NCBI RefSeq assembly: GCF_002865645.1
Contig: NW_020194667.1
Location: 806,001-870,000 of the forward strand
Source of the DNA: Hyaloscypha bicolor E
Lineage: Eukaryota; Ascomycota; Leotiomycetes; Helotiales; Hyaloscyphaceae
Direction: 5' to 3'
DNA length: 64,000 nt
Shown: one piece after another, positions 11,160-21,418 of the stretch
Position numbering within the stretch: the stretch's first letter is position 1
How the letters are laid out: the number at the start of each line of letters is the position of its first letter
The notes under the pieces: generated by a model
Told to the model about the DNA's origin: nothing
The model's input: the letters and a program-made list of their open reading frames with translations, nothing else
Database searches by the model: none
Position numbers and translations under genes: made by a program

Positions 11160-12806
11160 TTAGATGTACTTGTAGGGGTTCATGATGCCGTTCGGATCAT
11201 AGAGCTTCTTGATCTGCTTCATCAGCGCGATCATGGTATCACTCCGACTGTGTCCAATGTAGGCTTTCTTCGCCAGGCCCAACCCGTGCTCAGCACTAAT
11301 GCTCCCGCTCCGCTTGGAGATCCATTCGTAGACAAATGGTTCCAACTCTTTTTCGACGTTCTTATCGTAACGTCTCGTTGCCACATTCAAGTGCAAATTA
11401 GAGTCGCCCATGTGGCCATAGCCTACGACGTCAACAACGGGATGTTCGTCCGTGTCTCCAATGAGACCAGCCTTGGTGATCTTCTCTCGTGTCTCTTCAA
11501 CGAGAGAGTATAGTTCACTGATCGGTATTGACAAATCGTATTTGTATACACCTCCCCAGTGTCCAAGACTTTCTGGAATACCCTCTCGCCACCCCCAGAG
11601 GTTTCTCACTTGCGTCTCATTTTCAGCAACAACTCCATCCGAGACAATCTCCTTCTCCATGACATCCTCGAGAAAGCTTTGCAGCTTCTCATTGTCATGC
11701 TCAGAATTGGAGCCACTGGTCTCAATCAAACAATAAAACGGGTGCGCACTTTCTAGAGGTCGCTTGTTCTTGGTGACTTGTTGAACTAGGTTCTGACTTT
11801 GATTATCCATGAGCTCAAAGGCCGAGAGAATCTCAGATAATTGGCCCTTGGCTGCCTTGAAGGCTTCCTGAACCTTCTCGTATGATTCGAGACCGAGGAA
11901 TGCCACGTTGATGGCTTTCGATCGTTGTGGGCAGAGGATTGATACTCCAGTAATGATTCCAATGGTTCCTTCGGCGCCGATAAACAATTGTTTGAGGTCG
12001 TAACCGGTATTGTTCTTCCTTAATTTTGAGAGATCGTCCACAATTGTGCCATCTGGTAACACGGCCTCGATACCCAGCACGCTTCCGTGCAAACTTCCGT
12101 AACGTAGCAACCTCAGACCTCCAGCATTTGTTGCAACATTGCCTCCAATCTGGCAAGAACCCTTGGCACCAAGATCCAGAGGGAAAATATTGCCCCTCTC
12201 CGCAAGATACCCATCCACAACCTCCAAGATAGCTCCAGCATCAACGACCAGTGTTCCTGACACCTCATCAAAGGACCGAATTTGGTTTATCCGACTCATA
12301 TTGATAACAATCTCATCAAACACAGGAACGGAACCGCCAACTAATCCAGTGTTACCGCCCTGCGGCACCACAGCCAGCATATTATCGTTGCAGTACTTTA
12401 GGATATTGCTGACTTCTTCCGTCGACCCAGGTTTGAGTACTAATTTTGTGTGGCCACGATATTTCCGCATCCAATCCCCATTAAATGGCTCAATATCATC
12501 CGTGGCATCTTTGGTAACTCCATCAATGACGGCAGCTTCTTTCCCTAGCAATTCCTTGAAAAATTTGACATGATCTTCTGTGATTTCTGCAAACTTCGAA
12601 TCTCGTTTGATTTCTGGGTATGTTTCGGAGGTAAATTTGATCGTTTTCGATGTGCCGGTGGTGCCCTTGGCTACTCCTTCAGTGTCTTCTGAGCTCGCAG
12701 TACTTTGCCATCGAATCTGGGAAAGTGGTCGTAACGGTCTTGCCGAAGGAGCTGTATAAATTCGAGCTCTGCACAAGGCAAGAGCAGGTCTTGATCGACT
12801 CGCCAT
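11160..12806 (-). CDS. Mitochondrial D-2-hydroxyglutarate/D-lactate dehydrogenase (FAD-linked, Dld2-like)
   Basis: Single-exon 548-aa flavoprotein of the VAO/PCMH family that oxidises D-2-hydroxyglutarate or D-lactate to the 2-oxo acid. The first 40 residues are Arg/Ser/Ala-rich without acids ([17 protein letters not shown], then QSTASS), a good mitochondrial presequence. The FAD-binding PCMH domain carries [20 protein letters not shown] and [36 protein letters not shown] closes the FAD domain. The C-terminal substrate cap has [20 protein letters not shown] with the metal-binding histidines, then [11 protein letters not shown]. The start at 12806 is the first ATG; an in-frame TTG nine codons upstream is ignored. 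Similarity is closest to the Dld2/Dld3/D2HGDH group rather than Dld1, judged from the motifs. Divergent from the proteasome gene with a shared promoter of about 290 bp. Confidence 0.92.
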   Translation of the reverse strand: MASRSRPALALCRARIYTAPSARPLRPLSQIRWQSTASSEDTEGVAKGTTGTSKTIKFTSETYPEIKRDSKFAEITEDHVKFFKELLGKEAAVIDGVTKDATDDIEPFNGDWMRKYRGHTKLVLKPGSTEEVSNILKYCNDNMLAVVPQGGNTGLVGGSVPVFDEIVINMSRINQIRSFDEVSGTLVVDAGAILEVVDGYLAERGNIFPLDLGAKGSCQIGGNVATNAGGLRLLRYGSLHGSVLGIEAVLPDGTIVDDLSKLRKNNTGYDLKQLFIGAEGTIGIITGVSILCPQRSKAINVAFLGLESYEKVQEAFKAAKGQLSEILSAFELMDNQSQNLVQQVTKNKRPLESAHPFYCLIETSGSNSEHDNEKLQSFLEDVMEKEIVSDGVVAENETQVRNLWGWREGIPESLGHWGGVYKYDLSIPISELYSLVEETREKITKAGLIGDTDEHPVVDVVGYGHMGDSNLHLNVATRRYDKNVEKELEPFVYEWISKRSGSISAEHGLGLAKKAYIGHSRSDTMIALMKQIKKLYDPNGIMNPYKYI

Positions 12807-13093
12807 CTTCAGATGTCGATCGCTGAGTTCCAATGGCCCAGGAAAGAAATTTATGCCATTTAAAGAAGCCGCATTCGGGACAAAATCGGCTATTCAGCCT
12901 TGCGTGTTTCGGCCTTGGATGCCAGGCCGCAATTTCATGAGCTCGCGACCGAATTCGTACGCGGTGCAGCCTGCCTCAGAAAACAGACCAAGCTCAGGAA
13001 CCCACAACCATTCAGCTTCACGACCGCCTCATCATTTCTTGACGAATTCCACGAAGCTACAACTTGATACCTCGATTCAAATCATCATAAGCC
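12807..13093. promoter_or_regulatory. Shared divergent promoter region, dehydrogenase / proteasome alpha-4
   Basis: The two start codons face away from each other across 287 bp, so this stretch must carry both promoters. No TATA box or proteasome-associated control element (Rpn4-type GGTGGCAAA) was recognised by eye. Confidence 0.45.
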
Positions 13094-14102
13094 ATGGCTT
13101 CTGGATATGACAGAGCTCTTTCAGGTAAGCTAGGATCCTTGCTACAGCTATGTTTGCTGCGAACTAACAACATACAGTCTTCAGGTTCGTAACCAGCACA
13201 CTCAAAGCTTCTAACTAATTATAACATCACTTCTAGTCCTGATGGACATGTCTTCCAAGTCGAATACGCGCTCGAGGCGGTGAAGCGAGGTATGGAATGG
13301 ACGCAGTTGGTACATATGTTGAAGCTAAGGCCGTTACAGGAACATGCGCAGTTGGAGTGAAGGGCAAGGACATCGTGGTACTGGGATGTGAAAAGCGTTC
13401 AGCAATGAAGCTTCAAGATACCCGCATCACACCGTCCAAGATTGGTCTTGTCGATACCCACGTTTGCCTCGCCTTCGCGGGACTCAACGCAGACGCCAGA
13501 ATCTTAGTCGACAAGGCCAGAGTGGAGGCACAATCTCACCGTCTGACCGTGGAGGATCCGGTTACGATTGAGTACATTACGAAATTCGTTGCTGGTGTTC
13601 AACAAAGATATACGCAGAGTGGTGGTGTTAGACCGTTTGGTATCAGCACGTTGATTGTTGGATTTGACCCTAATGACAAGACCCCAAGACTTTATCAAAC
13701 CGAGCCGTCAGGAATCTACTCAGCATGGTATGTGGAGCAAACGAGAAATTTGGGAGCTGGTTCTGATAAATTTATAGGAAGGCAAATGCTATCGGTAGAT
13801 CAAGCAAGACGGTCCGCGAGTTCCTGGAGCGAAACCACAAGGATGATATGGACAGGGAGACTACCATCAAGTTGACCATCAAGTCGTTATTGGAGGTTGT
13901 GCAGACTGGAGCAAAGAACATTGAGATCGCCATTATGGCCCCTGGAAAGCTGATTGAGATGCTGCCAGTAGAGGATATCGAAGCATTTGTCAAGAACATT
14001 GAGCAAGAGAAGTCGGAGGAGGATGCTAAAAAGAAGAAGGGCCGGACGCCAGGGACTGGCAATGCGGCTATCTTGACGAGAGGGGAGGAGGGTAGCAAAT
14101 AA
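13094..14102 (+). CDS. PRE6: 20S proteasome subunit alpha-4 (Pre6/PSMA7)
   Basis: Structural alpha-ring subunit of the 20S proteasome. Five exons are inferred: 13094-13124, 13178-13184, 13237-13289, 13340-13727 and 13778-14102. Exon 2 is a 7-nt microexon (TCTTCAG) needed to read [31 protein letters not shown], the alpha-subunit N-terminal signature. The following [70 protein letters not shown] and [13 protein letters not shown] match the alpha-4 type closely. Alpha subunits have no catalytic Thr, as here. The C terminus is Lys/Glu-rich. The total is about 267 aa, normal for the family with a slightly extended tail. Convergent with the CHY finger gene. Confidence 0.96.
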
Positions 14103-14365
14103 GGAGACGCTTTGATGATTCTGATCTCAAATAGACCAATGTACAATAGCCTTGAGCGACGAAAAAGAAGCTTTGCCCAGACGTTTTGCTTTCTATTCCG
14201 AATTCAAGTTATCCCGTGCTTCCCCAGCCGGTATGGATCCTGCGCAGACGTCGTGGCAACCGCTCCAAAACGTCCCCCCGTGCCCCATAAATCACTAACT
14301 CCATCCCCTCCATGCCGCTAAATCAAACCCGTACATCACCACTTCCCTAGAATCACCCAATGGTC

Positions 14366-14885
14366 TCAGCCCAACTTATTCGGAGCCTCCTTCACATCAA
14401 ATATTGTCCTCTGCTCCTCCCCTCGAATCCGATCATCCTTCAACATCCTACTGTCGACTCGCGCATCCTCTCCCTCGACCTTCAGCATCGGCTTCGGTGT
14501 TATAGCCTCTAGGACAAAGTGGTTGTCGCAGTGTGGGCAGTACTCGTCACTCTCCTCGAACTCTTCGGCGTCTTTTCGGAATGCCTTCTTGCACTTTTTG
14601 CAGGCAAATGTCTGAATATTGTTAGGAATGAGGGGTGAAGAGTCAGCCAAGGAGGGGTACCATTTCTGTCTTTTGGAGGAGAGGATGACTTTCTTGTTCT
14701 GCGTGGCATTCGGCGCAGTCAAACCATTTTCGACCTGAAATTCGGTAAGAAAAGCAATTCTATTGGAGAGGGAGCAGAAGGACGTACAGCACGGTGATCT
14801 GATAGAGACCTGCGCGTTGAGGATGTGCTTGCTTGAAGGGGAATTTAGCTCTGCTCCCAGAATTGAAGGTGAAAACTTACCACAT
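14366..14885 (-). CDS. HOT13: CHY zinc-finger protein, Hot13-like
   Basis: Small Cys/His-rich zinc protein of 122 aa. Yeast Hot13 acts in the mitochondrial intermembrane space, keeping the Mia40 relay zinc-free. Four exons are inferred: 14885-14881, 14831-14788, 14734-14661 and 14611-14366, with introns of 49, 53 and 49 nt. The first coding exon is only ATG plus two bases, so codon 2 (Cys) is split. The joined protein begins MCKHILNAQVSIRSPCCRKW, followed by FDCAECHAEQESHP (the CHY ligands), then FACKKCKKAFRKD and EYCPHCDNHFVLEA, a second set of CxxC pairs. The tail is acidic and basic mixed, ending APNKLG. The many paired Cys and frame-perfect joins make the model secure. Divergent from XPB. 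Confidence 0.88.
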
Positions 14886-15124
14886 GGTGACTTGTAAGAG
14901 CAGCTCAAGCTTTGACACGAGAACGTACTGAATCGAAGTCACAGAAGAGCAACTAATTTCTTGGTTGGCCTCTTGCAAAAAGTTCACGAGTCTACGCGCC
15001 TCGACGCGGCTTAGCTTCTGGACTAGCGCGGATGACTCAATACATCAGCCGTATTAATCGCGCCTTCAAATTCCCGTTCATCACCTCTCAACATCGTCGC
15101 ATTGACTGCTGGCAGAGCTTCACG
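14886..15124. promoter_or_regulatory. Shared divergent promoter region, CHY finger / XPB helicase
   Basis: The start codons of two opposite-strand genes lie 239 bp apart, so both promoters must overlap here. No specific operator was recognised. Confidence 0.45.
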
Positions 15125-17685
15125 ATGCCGGTAAAGAGGAAAGCTTCATCAAGTATGGGGCTTCATTTGCTACGAACTGTTTCCTTGACCTCACTAACAC
15201 TTTCTTAGCTGTGAAGGGAGCGGAAAAGACCAGGAAAGATTCCGTTGCCTCAACTCCAGGACCCGCCACTCCTCGAAGCATCGGCAGCAGCGATGAGTAC
15301 GAATCCTCCGATGTGACCGAGTCTGACGATGAGGCGGCTAAGCGGGTCAAGACGGCCCTCGATATCAAGGAGTATAAGTCGAAGAAAGTCACCTCTGCTG
15401 TGAAAAGCCGAGACTCTGCAAGCCATCATTTCGGAGAGCATGACTTCTCGTACCTCTCACTCAAGCCGGATCATGACAATAGACCCTTATGGATCGATCC
15501 ACAGAAAGGGCGAATCATCCTCGAGAGCTTCTCGCCGCTGGCAACACATGCCCAGGACTTCTTGACGACTGTTGCGGAACCTGCGTCACGACCTGCATTC
15601 CTGCATGAGTATAAACTGACCCCCCACAGTCTTTACGCAGCTGTCTCGGTTGGGTTGGACCCGAAAGATATTATAAATGTCCTCGATCGATTATCCAAAA
15701 TCCCCGTGCCAGAAAACATTCGAAACTTTATAACAAGCTGTACTCAGAGCTATGGAAAGGTCAAACTGGTGTTGAAAAATACCAAACATTATCTAGAAAG
15801 CTCCGATCCGGAGATGTTGCAACGGCTGCTCAAGGATGAGGTTATCGGCCCACTTAGAGTTCAAGGGGCGGAGGATATCACCACAACCTCAGCGCCAAAG
15901 ATGGGCGCTTTGGTGATCCCTGGTACCAAGAATGCTGCTGGTGTTCAACAAGCTGCTGCAGACCAGCGGAAACAACCTCAAGAAGGTGAGAACGCTAATC
16001 AAGAGGACATCTTTGCCACTCTCAATGAAGAGGACGACGACGACGACGACGCCGATGCCGTGCACGCTTTCGAGATTGTTGACGAGGGGGTCGAACATAT
16101 TCAGAAGCGATGTTTGGAACTGGGGCTCCCTGTGCTGGAAGAATATGATTTCCGAAATGATGACGCCAACGCCAATCTCGATATTGACCTGAAGCCAACT
16201 GCTCAGATCCGACATTATCAAGAGAAGAGCTTGAGCAAGATGTTCGGTAACGGCAGAGCAAAAAGTGGATTAATTGTCTTGCCCTGTGGAGCTGGCAAAA
16301 CTCTGGTTGGTATCACAGCAGCGTGCACGATCAAGAAGGGTGTGATAATCCTTTGCACAAGCTCCATGTCCGTGGTGCAGTGGCGGCAGGAATTCCTGAA
16401 ATGGTCGAACATCAATCCAAACGATATTGCAGTCTTCACCTCAGATAACAAGGAGAAGTTTACTGGAAATACCGGTATCATTGTTACAACTTACAACATG
16501 GTCGCCCAAAAGGGCAAACGATCCTATGATTCTCAAAAGATGATGGATTTCTTGCAGGGCAGAGAATGGGGTCTCATGATCCTGGACGAAGTCCACGTTG
16601 CTCCAGCTCACATGTTCAGACGAGTCGTCTCTGTCATCAAGACACATTCGAAGTTGGGACTGACGGCAACACTTCTTCGAGAAGACGACAAGATCAGCGA
16701 TCTGAACTTTTTGATTGGGCCCAAGCTTTACGAGGCAAATTGGATGGAACTTGCTGAGCAAGGTCATATTGCTCGTGTTCAGTGTGCAGAAGTTTGGTGT
16801 CCAATGACGACTGAATTCTACCAGGAATACCTCCATCAGACCAGCAAGAAGCAAGCTCTTCTCTGGATCATGAATCCTAGGAAGTTCCAGGCATGTCAAT
16901 TCCTCATTGACTACCACGAGAAACGAGGGGATAAAATCATCGTATTCTCAGACAACGTCTATGCCCTCCAGGTCTATGCCCAGAAGTTGAAAAAGGTCTT
17001 CATCTTTGGAGAGACGAGCAACTCCGAACGTCTCCGTATTCTCGAAAACTTCCAGCACAACGAGAATATCAACACACTCTTCCTCTCCAAGATTGGCGAT
17101 ACATCTCTCGATCTACCCGAAGCAACCTGCCTCATCCAGATCTCTTCGCATTTCGGATCTCGTCGTCAGGAAGCGCAGAGACTGGGGCGTATTCTCCGGG
17201 CCAAGCGGAGAAATGATGAAGGTTTCAATGCCTTCTTCTACTCCCTTGTCTCCAAGGACACCCAAGAGATGGTCTACTCTTCCAAACGACAAGCTTTCTT
17301 GGTCGATCAAGGCTACGCCTTCAAAGTCATTACCCACCTCCAAGGAATCGAGCACCTCCCTGACCTCTCCTTCACTACTCCCGCCGAACGTCGCGAGCTC
17401 CTCCAGAATGTCATGATCCACAATGCATCAGAAGATGCCTCGAAGGATTACGAGGACGTCGATGACCTGTTCCATCGCATTGATGGCGGGAGGAAGAAGA
17501 AGAAGAAGGGTGCCAGGAGAACGGCAGGAACTCTGAGCGAGTTGGCAGGTGGTCAGGACATGGCGTATGTGGAGCAAAACAAGAGCCGTAACAAGGAGTT
17601 GAAGAAAAAGAAGGAGAGCAATCCTTTCTTTAAGAAAGTGCAGAGAGAGCAGCAGAAGAGGAGACTGGCTCGAGATGATGAGTAG
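15125..17685 (+). CDS. SSL2: TFIIH DNA helicase XPB/Ssl2 (Rad25)
   Basis: ATP-dependent 3'-5' translocase of TFIIH, used for promoter opening and nucleotide-excision repair. Two exons, 15125-15152 and 15209-17685 (56-nt intron), give 834 aa, the usual size. The N-terminal part contains the XPB damage-recognition-like region ([20 protein letters not shown]). An Asp/Glu run around residue 280 is encoded by a GAC repeat. Helicase motifs are all visible: [12 protein letters not shown] (Walker A, about residue 367), LDEVHVAPA (DEVH, about 467), [11 protein letters not shown] (contains the RED loop, about 495), and [12 protein letters not shown] (motif VI, about 666). The C terminus is Lys-rich, as in relatives. 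The start codon choice gives MPVKRKASS, a basic N terminus with likely nuclear targeting. It follows the CHY gene head-to-head. Confidence 0.97.
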
Positions 17686-18004
17686 GTTGACATATTGGCG
17701 TTTATGGTGACAAAATATGCATGGCAGCATGGAGGATAAATGGTGTTTGGGATGAGATTTAGAGGCTTGGCCATTACTAAATTGAACGAACGAACTATTA
17801 ATGAACACCTTCTACTTCATTACAGTCTTCTCATGTCCCCCTACGCCATTTCATGCAAAGCTGGCTACATGCGTTCTTAAAGCTTAATATACCAGGTATT
17901 CGAGTACAATCCAGACTCTGTGGGAATACTTGCTGAGGGTAACATAGTCTCTATTCCTTGAGTCTCTACCACTCGGTTCACTGTTCTAGAACTTCTAGAT
18001 ACAT
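17686..18004. other. 3' region of XPB, nothing recognised
   Basis: About 320 bases between the XPB stop and the end of a minus-strand hypothetical gene. It should hold 3' UTRs. No other feature is seen. Confidence 0.35.
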
Positions 18005-18535
18005 TCAGATAAATAGCATGTGGAATGTCCCACGATTATTAAGTACATTCACCAAGTGAGTTCTCCTATTGTTCCATGAGTTCCAAAACCAGATCAAGCC
18101 TGATGCGCTCCCCTCTCTGCAACTCCTGCATATCCACATCTGGTATCGCAGCCGTTCTGAACTCGCCGAGATGAAATTTTCGCTTGCTCCATCACCTTTC
18201 CATACATCCCCGCTCACTCCTCCCCATTGTCCCATGCAACACCTGTCTATTCTACCTATTTTGCATCCTAGCTTTGCCAATATCTGAAACTCCCAGAAGA
18301 TCTCGTCTGCGTATCTAAACTTTCCATTTAAATCTCCTTCGATTCCTAATTCATCCCTCTCCTTCTTCGCTTTTGTCCTTCTGCATTCAGGGCACTCGAA
18401 CGCAGGGTAGTGCTCAATCATCTCATGCGGTGCTGCCACGCATTTGTTGAGGGCGGGTGAAAAGAAGATGCATCTTTCCAACTCAATGTAGTTCATATGT
18501 CTGCATTCGTAGAGTGTGAGGTGGTCTTGGCACAT
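18005..18535 (-). CDS. Cys/His-rich hypothetical protein
   Basis: Open frame of 176 aa with ATG at 18535. The N-terminal 60 residues hold a zinc-finger-like set of ligands: MCQDHLTLYECRHMNYIELERC, then C-x20-FECPECRR; the spacing resembles small fungal proteins of unknown function rather than a classical RING. The middle is basic, with more Cys pairs (CKIGRIDRCC, ICRSC). The last 30 residues look less gene-like and an unseen intron near the end is possible. The upstream in-frame start (TTG, 7 codons earlier) is rejected. Function unknown. Confidence 0.45.
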   Translation of the reverse strand: MCQDHLTLYECRHMNYIELERCIFFSPALNKCVAAPHEMIEHYPAFECPECRRTKAKKERDELGIEGDLNGKFRYADEIFWEFQILAKLGCKIGRIDRCCMGQWGGVSGDVWKGDGASENFISASSERLRYQMWICRSCREGSASGLIWFWNSWNNRRTHLVNVLNNRGTFHMLFI

Positions 18536-19228
18536 GTTGAATGTGGATTCAGACAAGACGGTTGGAGGGAAAGTGTGGTTTGGCGTTAAGAAGAGATGAA
18601 AAGGAGAGATCTAGAGATGGGACAAATTATGAGTCGAGTGTTGGTTTCCTGTTCAAAATAAGACGAGTGGATGGCGAAAGAGAACTATTGTCCAGATGAT
18701 TCGTGCGACGGAGTTGGAATGGGGTGCTCTGAAATTTGCATCGTTTGGATCAATTAAAATGCTAAATATACTCAAAGATGCGAGCAAAGGCCAGAAGAAG
18801 TTTGCTGTGTGTGTTCTCTCTTCCAGAAGCGGAGAAAATCGCAGGGCTGATAAACGGAGATTGTATTCCATCTGGCTTGCTGATTCTATGGCGTTCTGAA
18901 AGGAGGTCTTTCTCCAATAGAGTCTGATCTACGGCCGCCTCTGTATTTTGCGGATGCTTCAATGACCTCCCAGGCGAAGAGCTCATAGAGAACCACTCAG
19001 TCTCTTGATGAAAACAATGTCCTACACTCAACATTCTTGTCACATTATTAAAGGCGGATGTCAGCGAGAAGTCTGCACAATGTTCGCACCCCACAGCGGA
19101 GCTGGGAAAGCTTCAATGGATTGGTAGGTTGTATAATAGGAGGAAATCAATTTATGATTCATTAATACTGACGAAAGCCTTGCATTTCGTCTGGCACATG
19201 CCCCATGGTCTTTTAGTTGTAAAGCAAG
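18536..19228. other. Intergenic region, nothing recognised
   Basis: About 690 bases. A 110-aa frame on the minus strand at 18762-19094 has no family resemblance and no coding bias obvious by eye, so it is not called. Confidence 0.3.
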
Positions 19229-19501
19229 CTACTGCTTCGATTTAGATCTCCCCAGTGTCTTTAAAAAGGGACTCGCTTGGTAAGCTTCAACGATTTTCGT
19301 GATTTCCGTCGGGTTATGGATTCGAAGTCCCTTTTCGGATCTTGCAAGCGCAAGATCTAGATGCGGATATTTGGGGGGCTCGACTTGGAAGCCAGCGTAT
19401 GCCAAGCAAAGTTTAAAAGCATTGAATGTTACTAGAAGGCAAATGAAGAAAGTAATAACGAAACACAAAAACTGCTGCCATTTTGAGTTGAGTGCAAGCA
19501 T
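19229..19501 (-). CDS. Small single-pass membrane protein, hypothetical
   Basis: 90-aa frame with an ATG at 19501. Residues about 8-35 form a clear hydrophobic helix (QQFLCFVITFFICLLVTFNAF), followed by a polar, mixed-charge tail ending in a basic GRSKSKQ. The layout suits a small mitochondrial or ER membrane protein. No family is recognised. It sits just downstream of, and on the same strand as, the 506-aa hypothetical at 19596. It could also be a chance frame. Confidence 0.35.
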   Translation of the reverse strand: MLALNSKWQQFLCFVITFFICLLVTFNAFKLCLAYAGFQVEPPKYPHLDLALARSEKGLRIHNPTEITKIVEAYQASPFLKTLGRSKSKQ

Positions 19502-19595
19502 TTTCACGTTACCATATCCCACCCAATACGCCCCCTATCAATCATTTCCATCCAATCCGACGCCCAGTCCCAAATTCCATGACATACAAAATTGC

Positions 19596-21116
19596 TCAAT
19601 TCCAGAACCAGCCATTCTTCGATGCCTTCTTGGCCTTGGCTTCTCCCTCTGCTTTCGCCATTTCGGATAGGGCTTTCGACTCTTCAGTCATCGATACTAA
19701 GGGCCTCAGATTGCCGTCTTCATCCCGTTCTTGTTCCTCGGTATGGCTCGATGTTGTAGTTGTTTCACGCCCATCTGCGAACATTTTCCACACATGGACA
19801 TAAGTCCGTACTGATCCATCAACTTGCTTTACGCGTTGAGTGGTCGTACTCTGCGAGATGACTTTGTCTGGGTCCTCGCCCAGTGTCTCGCACCCAGCTT
19901 TCTGTTGTGCCTGTTTCTGCTTCCTAAAATCATCTGCTGGATCATTGAATTCTTCGAACAGTTCTTGAACACTCTTTGATTCCAACATCTTGTCAAAGAC
20001 GCGGAAGATATCAGGAAATTTGCCCGAATCGAGGTCTTTCGCGAACGTAGCTTTCGCTTCGGCAACCACGGCTTCGAATTTTTCGGTTGGTTGCGAGGCC
20101 CACCTCAGAAAACGTTCATACATCTCTTGCTCGGTCTGAGCGTCTGTAGCGACAGGGAAAGGAATAGAGTGTAGTTGAGGTGGAGGCAAAACTTCACTTT
20201 CCTGGAGAAGATGGGACCGATGGAAATGATAGATCTGATTGTAGTAGCAATTCGCTCTCGTAGCAGGGTCGAACCGAAGCAACTCGGAATCGGGTTCATG
20301 TACACCATCAGAATCAGGATAGTGTATACTAAGGCCGTTACCAAAGACTTTTGAGAGTATGAGAGGCTTTGGTCGAGGCTGAGTTATCCGAATCAAGTCT
20401 TCGAACGCATCAACATAAGGAAACATATCTCGTTCCTGATAGTGGGGAGAGTTCGCGCTTTCAATCAAGCGAAAGGGGGAGTACGGTGAGAACATCAAGT
20501 AAGGTAACAACGAATAATTCGACCGTAACATTGTCGAAGCGTTGAGATCGTTGCGTATCATGTATTGGGCCGTTTTCAAAGGATTCGAGGATCGCTCATA
20601 TGGCTTCAGCAGCCAAGGGTTTGCTGGCCACCAAAAATGACAAACACCATCTTGTTTCTTCCAATCTGAGCTGTCGCCATCAACTGGTTGATGCAGGTGG
20701 GCGAAGAGTGACTTCGTGATTGGAGAGTATAGCGGAACGTCTCGCATTCCATCATTATCGTGATCACTTGTCGTGGCCTTCTCAAGCCAGCGTGCGAAAG
20801 CTGGCCAGTCTGCCGACGTCCTTGTGGATATGTACTCTTCTGCGTCCGTTCCCTGTCGGCCCAATCTTCTAGCTTCCGATTCCCTCAATTCTTGCTGTCG
20901 TGCTTGTAGTTCATCACGCCGCCGAAGATCTTCGTCAAAGATTGCCCATCGACGGTTTTCGGAGGGCTTTCCAGAGAAAGCAGAGGGAAGGCCAAGGATG
21001 CCTTGGAGGAGTGAGCTGATCTGTTGGTCTGCGAATTGTCGAAACTTGATGAATGGATTATCGGTTTTCGATTGGGCCTTATTCGAGTCCTTCTCAGGAT
21101 CAGAAGGTGAAGCCAT
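19596..21116 (-). CDS. Conserved-looking fungal protein, function unknown
   Basis: Single-exon 506-aa soluble protein with ATG at 21116. An N-terminal charged region (MASPSDPEKDSNKAQ) leads to an amphipathic segment IKFRQFADQQISSLLQGILGLPSAF, then an Arg/Glu-rich helix. The middle is rich in aromatic residues and Pro (NPWLLKPYERSSNP, LLPYLMFSPYSPFRLI) and looks like a folded domain. The C-terminal part has VKQVDGSVRTYVHVWKMFADGRE followed by Thr/Ser-rich sequence, a pattern reminiscent of tail segments in several fungal mitochondrial or chaperone-associated proteins, although no family can be named. The last residues are Lys/Ala-rich, ending NGWFWN. Divergent from the gene at 21419 with 300 bp between start codons. 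Confidence 0.8.
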   Translation of the reverse strand: MASPSDPEKDSNKAQSKTDNPFIKFRQFADQQISSLLQGILGLPSAFSGKPSENRRWAIFDEDLRRRDELQARQQELRESEARRLGRQGTDAEEYISTRTSADWPAFARWLEKATTSDHDNDGMRDVPLYSPITKSLFAHLHQPVDGDSSDWKKQDGVCHFWWPANPWLLKPYERSSNPLKTAQYMIRNDLNASTMLRSNYSLLPYLMFSPYSPFRLIESANSPHYQERDMFPYVDAFEDLIRITQPRPKPLILSKVFGNGLSIHYPDSDGVHEPDSELLRFDPATRANCYYNQIYHFHRSHLLQESEVLPPPQLHSIPFPVATDAQTEQEMYERFLRWASQPTEKFEAVVAEAKATFAKDLDSGKFPDIFRVFDKMLESKSVQELFEEFNDPADDFRKQKQAQQKAGCETLGEDPDKVISQSTTTQRVKQVDGSVRTYVHVWKMFADGRETTTTSSHTEEQERDEDGNLRPLVSMTEESKALSEMAKAEGEAKAKKASKNGWFWN

Positions 21117-21418
21117 TTCACTGCTGTATCTGAGCTCTGAGGTTGAAGTTCAAGTTGTTGAACTCGAGGCGTCGATGCGAGGAAGCTCACGACGTTAACA
21201 GGAGGGGTGCTTAGTAATAGTCCGCTAGTTCTACATTTGGTTTAGACTGAACGCGGGGAAATTGAGACGAATCCATAGCAGACGCCGCGCTTTTTTGACA
21301 CTTCACTGTGCATATTGCGGTCGAAAAGATCTCGACCTGCGTAGAACACGCTCTATTATCGTGCAATTGCCTCGACAATCACAAACAATGTGTCGACTTC
21401 TCTTTTGAGATCCACAAG

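Noticed and set aside
16034..16060. GAC-repeat in the XPB gene as a tandem repeat or CRISPR-like unit
   Set aside because: It is a short codon repeat encoding an acidic run within a conserved linker; CRISPR arrays do not occur in nuclear fungal DNA.
18762..19094. 110-aa minus-strand frame
   Set aside because: No start context, family or composition evidence; adjacent sequence looks intergenic.
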